From Neurospora intermedia (taxonomy: Eukaryota; Ascomycota; Sordariomycetes; Sordariales; Sordariaceae), in contig BTPP01000002.1 in the NCBI GenBank assembly GCA_037102815.1, positions 4,774,001 through 4,838,000 on the forward strand: DNA of 64,000 bases. Reading direction: 5' to 3'. Below the pieces are notes generated by a model that made no database searches, was not told where the DNA came from, and saw nothing but the letters and a program-made list of their open reading frames with translations. Shown in pieces: positions 1 through 10,063 of the stretch (its first letter is position 1; every line of letters starts with the position of its first letter). A program made the position numbers and the translations under genes.

Positions 1-171
1 CCGATCACTTATTACCCCGTTCCCGCTCAGCAGGTCCAGCTGGCTCCGCAGGTCGTCAACGGATACGCGTACATGCCCGGTGGAACGGTGTTACCGAATA
101 ACAGTGTTGTGGGAGCTGCGCCAGCTCCGGCTCCGGGTGCGCCACCGATGGTTATTTGTGTTGCTCCTTAG
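1..171 (+). CDS. 3' end of an unidentified protein (partial)
   Basis: Frame 1 is open from the first base to a TAG at 169-171 and gives the last 56 residues of a protein whose start lies outside the window. The tail is rich in Pro, Ala, Val and Gln, with a short APAPAPGAPP run near the C-terminus and no charged residues. Phase and composition fit a disordered or extracellular C-terminal tail, but there is no recognisable domain and I assign no function. The stop is followed by a strongly purine-rich stretch (about 200-320) that is probably 3' UTR. It could also be one exon of a longer gene whose frame I cannot check upstream. Confidence 0.6.
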   Translation, partial: PITYYPVPAQQVQLAPQVVNGYAYMPGGTVLPNNSVVGAAPAPAPGAPPMVICVAP

Positions 172-1708
172 TATTGAGGTGGCATTTCTAGGCTCCTTGA
201 TTGATGACACGGAAAGGGTGGGAAAGAAAGGAAGGAATGGACGGAGGAGAAAGGGAATGAGTGGGCAGGGTAGGAAGGAGAGGAGGAAGGAGGGAGTGGA
301 GAGGAAAAGCAAGAACCAATGGGACATGATGGGGAGATGAACATTACTTGAGCTGGACACTCAAAGAGTGGAAGTGGAGAATAAAGGGGATTGCTGGATG
401 AGTGGTCTCGTGCAAGCAATTGTCGCCAGTCCTTGGAAGAAAAAGACAAAACGGTGCCAGTATCAAGAAGGGAACACCTTATGGAAAAGATAATTGCGTT
501 TCCTGGAATTTCGCGATTGGAGGTTGTTTTTGGTGTCCAGCATATGCCCTGTCTTCTGCTTGTTTTCCTCTATTTCACTCTACAGCTCCGAGTAATCCTA
601 CGACACTTGCTGATTCGGACTACAATGAATAGGAATTGGGCAGCATCCATGCACTTTACGATCAATGATACACTCATTATGACTTTTTTTTTTTTTTTTT
701 TTTAATGTCTTTCTCAAGAGAAAATTGGGAAGTATCTGGTTTGACGTACCATATCTGCTACAGGTTATCATGTTGACAGTAAACTTGACAAAGAACATAA
801 CACCAAATTCCACTTACTAACGTAAACTATTCCCTATGTCTAACTGTTGACCACTACCTGCACCGGCCTCTTGAGCATGGAGATTCAGACAGCCCTAAGA
901 AGGCCGGGACTGCCTTGAGTAGAATATATACGACATTACATGGGCAGAGCTTCCTCACGTTCATCTTGTTTTTTTTCCTTTTGGTGGATGGATACTGGAT
1001 AGCAGGTTAATGAGGTTTCCATGGTCATTCATGTGTGACCAACCTGACTTTGACCCCTAAATCATCGTTGACGCCAAGCCCTACCAAACCGGGATGTCGC
1101 CGTTGCAACGGGCAACAACCCTACGTCTCGAAATGCCAAGGACCCAAGACAACCCCGGCGGGCAATGCCAAGACTCGGGGAACGGAGAGGGACTGATTTT
1201 TTTTCCTCTTTTCTTTGCGCTGTGTTTTTGTTTCTCTTTGGCGTCTGTGAGAGCTTTTACTGCTTTCGGGGCACCGTCAATCAACCAACCACCAGCGAGC
1301 GCTGCAAAACCAACCGACCTGACCCTCAAACCCCCCCCAACGCCACACGCGGCACAATTTGACAGGACCGGAACCTACGGGGGTGAAAGAGCTGAAAAGT
1401 CTCAGAGAAGGGGAATCGAGTTCGGTTGGTTGTGTTGAACTGTGTGTGTTTGACCGTCGTTGCGCTCCAGTCAGACGGTCACTCGGACCCTGAGTGTGAA
1501 GTGCGCACGGCAGTGTGGGAAGGAAATTAAGAAAAAGAGATTACTCGGGCAAAGTGCGTCTGGTGGTCGCTTTAATACTTTGTTAACGCGGCCGCATTCA
1601 TTTTGCGCTGTCCGCTTCGCTTGTCTACAGACACTGCTGCTAGCTCACTGTTAGAGGCTATAACAAGAAAGTGGGGCTGACACCACACTCACCACAGAGC
1701 CATCCTCA
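172..1708. other. Intergenic spacer with purine tract and T20 run
   Basis: No gene is recognised. The stretch 200-320 is almost pure A/G on the + strand. A run of 20 T lies at 684-703. The last few hundred bases before 1709 should hold the promoter and leader of the phospholipase gene; the short ORFs here have no coding character. Confidence 0.5.
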
Positions 1709-3220
1709 ATGAGTGGCAGTTCCCGATATGTCTCCGCGGGTTTGCGGTCGGACAAGCTAAAGCTATTGTTGTCGTCAAAGCAGCCATCCGGACTGCCGGT
1801 GTCATTTATTATTAAAGGGGCAGCATGCCGGTCTAGATGGTCGTCGACTTCAACAGTTGCGACGAACCGCGCACGTCATCTGTTACTAGTATCTGGATCA
1901 CCCGTGCACCCACCACCCCATAACTCTTCAACAGCCCAGACGTCACCACCATCATCAAGGAGATCATTCAACACCATGGCCGAATCCTCAGCAACCGTGT
2001 CCAAGCCCACATTGGGTGTCGCGCCCGAGGATGCCACCAGCCATCATGTTCGGAATTCCAAGGGTGAACTCATCGGGTTCCAGAACCCGCATCCGTCTGC
2101 CGGTGTCCTGCGCAACACTTTCCAGACAGTAGGCAAGATGTTCTTGTAAGGAGCATCATCATCATAGCGCCGACCCATCATATTCATTGCGCTAACACGC
2201 GGGAACAGGTCAAGGCTCCAGGGCAAAATGCCAGCTCCCGACTTGTCCAATGTTCAGATTCCCGTCATCAAGCCTTACTTTTTGGAAGAGAAGTCTGAGG
2301 CGCAGAACAGCGACACCAAGACCCTGCGCGCTACCTGGCTCGGCCACGCATGCTATTATGTCGAGTACCCCAACGGCCTGCGCGTGCTTTTCGATCCCGT
2401 CTTTGAAGATCGCTGCGCACCTAGTCGTTACCTCGGCCCCAAGCGGTACACCCAACCACCGTGCAGGCTGGCCGACATCCCCAAGCTGGATGCCATTGTC
2501 ATTTCGCACTCGCACTATGACCACTTGTCGGAGCCGACCGTGCGCGAGCTCGCGGCGAACAATCCGGACGCGCACTTCTTTGTCGGCTTGGGGTTGGCGA
2601 GTTGGTTCCGTGACACGGGTATCGACAAGGTGACGGAGATGGACTGGTGGGAGGACGCCACCCTGACCATCAAGAAGCCTAGCACTTCCGACGGCAAGGA
2701 GACCATCGAAGAGATCGAGGCCCAAGTATCCTGCCTGCCATGCCAACACTCCTCCGCCCGCACCGGCTGGGACAAGGACACCACTCTCTGGTGCTCATTC
2801 GCCATCAAGTCAGGCGGCAAGTCAGTCTGGTTCGGCGGTGACACGGGCTACCGCGCCGTACCGGAGATGCCGGCGGAGGAAGACGACTACGGACCAAAGT
2901 ACGACTCACTGCCCCGCTGCCCTCATTTCAAACACATTGGTGAGCTGCGCGGGCCCTTCAACTTGGGTCTGATTCCCATTGGCGCGTACAGGCCCAGATG
3001 GATGTGGAGCGGCTTGCACTCGAACCCATATGATGCCGTGGAGATCTTCAAGGACACCAAGTGCGAGAAGGCCATGGCGATCCACTGGGGCACGTGGGTG
3101 TTGACCATCGAGGAGGTGGAGGAGCCGCCCAAGTTGTTGAAGGAGGCGCTGAAGACGAGTGGACTGCCTGAGACAGGAGTGTTTGATAGCTGTGCCATTG
3201 GTGAGACCAAGGAGTTTTGA
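1709..3220 (+). CDS. NAPE-hydrolysing phospholipase D, Fmp30-like (metallo-beta-lactamase fold)
   Basis: Two exons, 1709-2145 and 2209-3220, joined across a 63-base GTAAGG...ACAG intron, give 482 residues. The core is the metallo-beta-lactamase fold of NAPE-PLD: the metal-binding HSHYDH motif (HxHxDH) is at residues 246-251, preceded by WLGHACYYVE and followed by WFGGDTGYR and an AIHWGTW segment typical of the family. Family enzymes release N-acylethanolamines from N-acylphosphatidylethanolamine; the yeast member Fmp30 is mitochondrial. The first ~85 residues are rich in Ser, Arg and Lys with few acids, as in a mitochondrial presequence, which is why the upstream ATG was chosen. An alternative start at 1976 (MAESS) would drop this leader and give a cytosolic form. 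The next gene is on the same strand and unrelated. Confidence 0.88.
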
Positions 3221-3813
3221 TGGCTTCCTCCAAATGGCGGCGCACATGGGATTGGGACATGATACCCGAGCGTGGCGTTGGCTTCCAGGTTGACAAGTTA
3301 AGGTTTTTGTACGATAGATAGGTAGGCAGGAAAGGGAAGGAAAGGGCTATGCATGTGAACAGGTAGAGGTAGGTCTTGCTCTGACGATTGGACAGTGTGA
3401 ATCGATATCAGAAAACCTCATGGTGGTCAGCATCTTATCTTGTATCCAATCTTGTGGTGATCTTGCTCGGAACGCGGCTGCCGATACAGATGGTCATGGT
3501 TGGTTGGTCATGAGCACCTTCGGCCTTTGGTGTTACCCCCGCCCAGTTCTGGGCCTTGTCATGGCTGAAATGTCAAACAATAGTACCTAGAGGTAGGTGG
3601 CATCGGCCATTCACCATTATCACTTTCCGCAGTGACTTCTTATCGCAACATCCTTTCCCTCCAGTCCTCTTCCTTCTCACTAACAAATATTAGACAACAT
3701 TTGCGGCCTGCCAGCTTCTTTGCGGCCATCAGTCGACGTTTAACTGGCTCATTCTGCGTCAAATTCTTCATCACAAGCATCACACCTCCCATCATCTAGC
3801 AAGCGATCAAAAG
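3221..3813. other. Intergenic spacer
   Basis: Holds the phospholipase 3' UTR and the promoter/leader of the DUF218 gene. TAGGTAGG-type motifs occur near 3321, 3365 and 3587. No gene seen. Confidence 0.5.
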
Positions 3814-4998
3814 ATGTCGCAAGAGCAACCACCCCCGGATGGGGTCCCCACTCACGGCCCCGCTCCCGGCCCGTCCCTTCTCTCCACCACCTCCGCCTCG
3901 GCCACAACAACAACAGCTCCGTGCACGGTCCCAATCTCGGTTCCTGCCCCGGCCGACATACTTGGCGCCCCCACCACATCCGATAGTACAACTATCACAA
4001 CCAACATGGCCGAAAAAAGGGCAACGCCAGGAGAGATCGACAACTGGGCACGCACCATCTACAACTACCACCGAATGCACATGCCCCTTCCCACCTTTTC
4101 TCCCACTCCCCTCCAAAACCCATCAGACTTGGAAGAAGACGACGACTCGGAGCCAACTCGCATAATCTTCACCCTCTGCTCCCTCGACCTCCGCGTAGCC
4201 CACTACGCCGCCCACCTCTTTCTCACCACCTTTCTTCCTCCATCTCCTCTTCCTTTCTCCACCACTACCTCCTCCTCCTCCTCTTCCTCCAGCAGCAAAG
4301 CACAAGCACCACCACCCCGCCGAAGAGCCTACCAGTACCTCCTCTTCTCAGGCCACTCCGGCCTTTTAACCCGTTCCTTGACCGGAAGCGACCCTTTTAC
4401 CTCTACCACCACCCCCACCACCTCCACCTCCTCCTCAAATGATGACACCCGACCCCAAATGCAAGAAGAAGAAGAAAGGAAAAAATTCCAATCCGAAGCC
4501 ACCATCTTCGCCTCCATCGCCCTCTCCATGGGCATGCCCCCCTCCGCCATCCTGATAGAAGAACAATCCACCAACACGGGCGAAAACGTGCGTTTTACGC
4601 ATGCACTACTGGAAAAGAGGGGAATCAAAGTCAGTGACTTCTTACTGGTGCAAAAGCCGTATATGGAGCGGAGGACGTGGGGGACGTTTGGGAGGCAGTG
4701 GCCTTCTTCTTCTTTTTGTTCTTCTTCCTCTGTGGAAGTGAAAAAGGAAGAAAAAGTAAACTATAGCGTAACCAGTCCGCCGTTGGAGTGGGAGGTGTAT
4801 CCTGATGAGGAGAGTGGGAATGGGAGGGAACTGGTGATTAACGTCATGGTGGGAGATTTGGTGCGCATAAAAGAGTATGGGGAGAAGGGGTGGCAGGTTA
4901 AAATGGAGATACCAGAAAATGTGTGGGAGGCGGGGAGGAGGTTGGTGGAGGAAGGAGGGTACGGGGGGCATTTACCGGAGGGGTTCCGGTTTATTTGA
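3814..4998 (+). CDS. DUF218 / YdcF-like protein
   Basis: Single exon, 394 residues. The conserved part matches the DUF218 (YdcF/SanA/ElyC) fold: an early strand IIFTLCSLDLRVAHYA, a central YLLFSGHSG, then the diagnostic SEATIFASIALSMGMPPS starting near residue 227 and EEQSTNTGENVRFTHALL. In bacteria such proteins bind nucleotides or act in envelope maintenance; the fungal role is not established, so none is assigned. The N-terminal ~65 residues are Pro/Ser/Thr-rich and probably disordered, and Ser or Thr runs (about 150-165 and 195-205) interrupt the domain. No signal peptide is evident. The gene converges on the GH92 gene, with 176 bases between the two stops. Confidence 0.8.
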   Translation: MSQEQPPPDGVPTHGPAPGPSLLSTTSASATTTTAPCTVPISVPAPADILGAPTTSDSTTITTNMAEKRATPGEIDNWARTIYNYHRMHMPLPTFSPTPLQNPSDLEEDDDSEPTRIIFTLCSLDLRVAHYAAHLFLTTFLPPSPLPFSTTTSSSSSSSSSKAQAPPPRRRAYQYLLFSGHSGLLTRSLTGSDPFTSTTTPTTSTSSSNDDTRPQMQEEEERKKFQSEATIFASIALSMGMPPSAILIEEQSTNTGENVRFTHALLEKRGIKVSDFLLVQKPYMERRTWGTFGRQWPSSSFCSSSSVEVKKEEKVNYSVTSPPLEWEVYPDEESGNGRELVINVMVGDLVRIKEYGEKGWQVKMEIPENVWEAGRRLVEEGGYGGHLPEGFRFI

Positions 4999-5174
4999 GA
5001 AAGGGAGGAGTTTTGGGTGGTGCTTGCATAGCGAAGGTCTTTGTAGAGTGGTTATTGGGTATTAGTTGTGATGGTTATCAAATACTTCATGAAAGAAAAC
5101 CTCGCTGTAGTCGCTAACGATACTGACAAAAGAGAAAAGAGAAAAAAAAAAAAAAAAAAGAAAAAAAAGAACTA

Positions 5175-7797
5175 TCACAAGCTTTCCAAATCCCCCCTCA
5201 ACCAACTCCTGACATGTTTCGCACTACTACCGGTGGTATAATTCCATGATCCATATCCAGCAGAAGACGACGAGTTTCCATACCCTTTATACTCGCCCAA
5301 GCTCGGAGGAAGATCAGCCACTTTCGTACCCCAATCACTCTCTTTATCACCAAGCGTCAAAACCAGCTCCTTTCCTTCCGTGAAGAAGCTATGGTCGATC
5401 CAGTTCTTGCTGTACTTGACCCCATCAAGCGTGGCATTCTGGATGTAGATATTCTTATAACTGGGATCAAAGTTGACATTTCTGATCCTCGCAATCTTGC
5501 CCGTCAACGGATTCGTAATATTTACCGACTCAAAGAACGGCGGAGTAATCAGGTACACGTTCTGCCCCGGATTGGGAAAAAGACCCATCATGGTGAAGGC
5601 CACAAACGAGCCCATCGCGCCGCTGTCGTCGTTGCCCGGCAGACCATCGGGAGTGGTGCCGAAGAACTCGGGTATGTAATAATGCGCACGCTTGGCGGAG
5701 AGAGCCGGTCGTCCGGCGTAATGGTACTGAAACACCGTGAGGAAGGACGGCTCGTTGCCGATGTACGTAATGTTTTGGTCGTGGAGATAGTTCAGGCGGT
5801 CGACGAAGCGGTCTGGACCGCCGTAGAGACTGATTAGCGTTGCTTGGTCGTGGGGCACGTAGAAGCCGTATTCCCAGATGGAGGACTCGAATGTCTCTGG
5901 GCCGTTGTTTTGCAAAGAGCAGACGCTGAAGTCGTCGTGGTTGGAGCAGTTTAGAGGGTTCTGATAGCCCCAGGTGCCGTTGAGATAGCGAGGTTCGAAA
6001 AACCCCGTGAAGCCGGTGTCGGTGCCGTTCCACCAGAAAGAAGTCTGGTCTTCTTTGTAGAGATTGCGCCAGTTGCCGCTGGAAAGAGTGTACTTCTCCT
6101 GATCGGTTGTCCTGCCAGAGACCTTGGCCATTTCGGCGATGCAGAAGTCGTTGTAGGCGTATTCGAGGGTACGGGAGATAGATCGTGTCAAGGTGCCGAA
6201 TCCTTTCCAGTCAAAATCTTGGACGGGAATGTAACCGAGAGAATGCCAGCTGTCGAGACCGCCGCGTCCCTGGCAGCACCAGTCGAATGGCTCAACCTCG
6301 GCGTCTTTGACAACAGCGGCGTAGCCATCCTCCCACTAAGATAGGTTAGCATGGATAGCAAATGACCTGAATAGGATGAGACGTACATTGATTCCTCCTT
6401 CAAGCCCCTTGATGTACGCATCTGCCAGTACCACATCTGCATTGGAACCACCCTGAGAGGGCTGGTCAGAAGAGTCCTCTACTTTGGACATAATGCAAAT
6501 ACCTGTGTGTAGCCTTTATTGAGACTCATTCTGCAGTCGGGAAGCCATCCGACGTGCCGATATGTGTCAATGAGGGAGCGGATCATCTGAGTGACTGCCA
6601 TTGGGTCCGTAATGGTGAGAAACGGGAGCTGGGAACGGAACAGATCCCATATGCTGTGGTTGTGAGTGAAGAACGCACAATTTGGATACCTGAGAGCACA
6701 TACCAGTAAAACGAATCAAAGTATGGCTCGTCACTGGACCACAGCGGATTCTCTCCGGTGTAGTTCTGTGGATTGATATGAGTGCGGTAGATCCCGCTGT
6801 AAAAGTTGGTGATCAAGGATTTATCCACGCCCTTTGTCGATACCCTTATTCCCTCCATCTTGGCTTGCCAGTGCTCTGTTGCTGCTTGTGATATCCGATC
6901 AAAGTCAAAGTCGGGGATCTCAGACTCGGCGTGTCTGCACGCTTGTTCGACACTGATGAAACTCGTGGCTGTTCTTGCCAGAATCGGCTTGGCTCCAGAT
7001 TTGAACCTCACGAATGCACCGCCCGGAAGAGGATAGCCATTGATGGATCTGGAGATGGTCATGTTCTTGACGGATGTACTGGCTCTGCTGTCCGCAAATA
7101 TACCGTTATCCAAGATCTCGGCACCGGAGAAGTCAGTACAGAAGTAAAGGACGTAGTTCCCTTGAGCGAAGCTGGGCAGAAAACGAGCACTTCCCGTGAT
7201 GCGGCCCGTCTTCCCATCGACTGATACTGTTCCATTGTCCTGCCTCGAGTTTGACAGATCAGTCAGATCCTGTAGGATGAGTGGTTGCGCGGCTTCACCC
7301 ATGGTGACATTTTCAGGAAACGTGAATCTGAACAGGGCGGCATGTTGAGTGACCGTCATATCTGCTCGGATGCCGGTGTTCAGTGTAATTCCGAATGTTC
7401 CAGGTCTGGCAGAGACGCTGGATTCGTCGAAACCGCCATAGTTGGCTCTCGTCTTCTTAGGAAACGCGCACCGGTTAATGTCTCCTCCGGGGCAGCTAGT
7501 ATAAGGGAACAAGGCAAAGTTGCCCAAAGATGGACTTCCACCGGTACCACTATCATGCATCATGCTGAAACCAGTAACCGGGGCGCCATCCAAAGTGAAG
7601 CCACCTTGGTTTGAACTGCTGTTTGTGTCGGCCACGGCCTTGGCCATCCCGTATGGCAGTGAGGCTCCGGGAAAGACATTTCCGCCGTTGCTTGAGCCAA
7701 TCAATGGGTCGACATATTGGAGGATATCGTCTGTATCTTGGGCAAGTGCTCGGCCTGCGAGAAGGAGCACAAAAGTAATGGAAAGCATTAATGTCAT
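5175..7797 (-). CDS. Secreted GH92 alpha-1,2-mannosidase
   Basis: Four exons, 7797-6704, 6653-6503, 6452-6387 and 6335-5175, separated by introns of 50, 50 and 51 bases, give 823 residues. It begins with a signal peptide (hydrophobic core LSITFVLLL, cleavage after ALA near residue 19), which is why the ATG at 7797 is preferred over the in-frame one at 7872. The GH92 hallmarks are in order: VDPLIGSSNGGNVFPGASLP, MMHDSGTGGSPSLGNFALFP, IWDLFRSQLP across intron 1, WEYGF near residue 592 (candidate catalytic acid region) and PGNDDSGAMGSF near 670-680 (calcium/general-base loop). GH92 enzymes are calcium-dependent exo-alpha-mannosidases; this one probably trims secreted N- or O-mannans. Several NxS/T sites support secretion. 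Length is typical of fungal members. Confidence 0.92.
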
Positions 7798-10063
7798 TGT
7801 GAACAGAAGACAGCCATGAGGTAAAGATAAACAACTGAAGTATATGGGGACGGAACGGGCTACAAGAACCAAAACAGTCCTCGCTTTATGTGAAAAGAGT
7901 AACCGAACCGGGATGGCGGATATAGTTCATCCCATGTCTTAAATCTAACCCCAAAGTCGGTTTGCCCTGATCGAACCCCTGACCGTGCAGGTCTCTGAGC
8001 ACAACACCAGGTCAACCGGCAGGAGCCATAGTCAAGCACATTGTTGTCACAGTAGCAACAGGAGTAAACTTCCGGGATCATTGAGCGGGGGAAGTCACGC
8101 GCAGCCGTTGATCGACATCTTTCAAGCCCTTTGATGCCTTCCCCCTCTACACTTACTGTTCCTTCCAAGACGTCCATCGCGACTTGTCTAGGCAGGTAGG
8201 TAGGTATGATGAAGGCTTCGTGGGCAGAGATGTGACATCGGATATTGGACCAATTGACGGAACCAACTGCCAGTATTACAACCTTTGTACCACGCCCTTT
8301 GATGGACTCTGCGATTGTGCTCTGTATCTCCAAGTCGATCGTCTCGTGGTCGAGTGTCATACAAAGGGTCTGTGGAACGAAATCACCAGTGCGAGCTTAG
8401 TCAAGGCATTCCCGCCATGTTGTGCGCGCAGGAGAGTCGGAGAGAAGCGCATAAATTGCACATGCTTTGTAGCGTAGCATGAGGTTATCGAGGTGGCACA
8501 TATAGGTTGAATACGACAAGATAGCGGAAAGTATACAGCAGCGACAGTTGATACTGATGGAAGAATCGCCATGTTTGACGAGATGAGGTTGATGTTGAGT
8601 CGGAAGAGGCGGGGACGAGCCAATGGAACATCCATAGGACGGGAAGCCTTATACTAGATACAGGGCGCATACCCCTCGCAATATCGCTAAGGAGCTCCCC
8701 GCAGAAGGTCCAGGGTGCATTTCCCTTCATGAGCGGGGCTACAGCGCTCTTGCTGAATCGGGTGGCCGGGCAGCAGAGGGGGGGCGGACATCCCGTCCCG
8801 TTTTTCCTACCGGCCGGGCCCCCGCAATGCTGCCGGTTGCACATCAAATCCCCCGTCAAACACCGAGACATTATCGCTTGAAGTCATCCGTCAGCGACCA
8901 TCTTTTTTTTATATTTTTTCTCTCCGAAGGTGTTTGGTTCGAGCAGCTGCGAACATCAACCACCCAGCACTTCCAAAGAAGCGAATTACGCAAGGAGATG
9001 ACTAGAGACAAAGGAAACCTGCTACTTGTTTCAACCGGCCTTTATCACCAATCTTCCGCTCCATGGACGAGACGAGCAAGTATCCGACGCTCATGATTCA
9101 CGACCTTTTTAGCGCCCAGTTATGGCAAACGAGATACAAAAGACATCCATCAATTGGGGAAGTGGGACTTACCAGGAGAGCCTTTAGGCCTTCTTTCATC
9201 TCCAGATCCGGCCGCCAAACGCCATCGCTGAAGTTTCGGCGATGATCCCACAAAAATGGAATGATCAATTCACGATATCTCTAGCCCAGCCATCAGGAAA
9301 CTTCGGCTCGCGGCTTGAAACACTCGTGTTGACGCTCGTGGCATGGAATCTTCTCATGGAAGACAAGCCAGGTGGCCGGCCCTCTGCAACGACCCGGTTG
9401 AAACATGGCATGGATGGTGGTCTTAATCCTCGATGCAAACGGTTGAGATGATTTGACGTCCCCTTCCAGGCAAGACTGGATATTCACGGAAGTTAACACG
9501 GCGGTCGCCAGGGAAGCCTAGGTGTATCTCGGGTTAGGTGAACTGCCGTCACTCGCCCGCAGTGGGTGAAAAGCAAAGTCACTTGGACCCCTATGACCGA
9601 GATGGGCCCCGTTTCTTTTCTTTCGGAATCAAGGATTGCCCGTTTGCACTCGACTCTTTTCAATGAACCGTACCGCCGGATGTCATCTCATCCACGGGTG
9701 ACCACGGCTCTTCGCAGAAAAGTGTCCTCAATACGGAATGATGATCGGAAAGTCGATACTCAGGAAGAAGGACCGGATCGTCGCCTCTTTCGCCTCTTGC
9801 TTCGATCAAAGTGGGGTCTATGTCTAGTGAGAGCGTCCATGGTTGAAGGCACACGAGAAACGATTGAAAGTCACTAAAAGTGTTATACGCACAGTCTCCA
9901 AGAACTCGATTCTGCTAAGAGGGTTTATGGATAGAAAGGTGTTGGTGTCTGTCGTTTATATCTCGTGGTCAATCTCGGGTTCTTTTCATCCTCTCATCAA
10001 GACGAAAAACCAGAATACTCCGTGTTCAGAAAACCCTCCACGCACTTCAGTCCGATATCAATT
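7798..10063. other. Long intergenic spacer between divergent genes
   Basis: 2.3 kb between the divergent GH92 and RGS-LOV genes, so it holds both promoters. A GGCAGGTAGGTAGGTATGATG stretch lies near 8192. ORFs here (up to 128 codons) show no domain and are judged random. An untranslated upstream exon of the RGS-LOV gene could lie within it. Confidence 0.45.

Noticed and set aside
7958-8000. GGTTCGATC-like T-loop on the minus strand
   Set aside because: No matching stems, D arm or anticodon arm.
8485-8871. 128-codon minus ORF in the GH92/RGS-LOV spacer
   Set aside because: Irregular composition, no domain, no conserved pattern.
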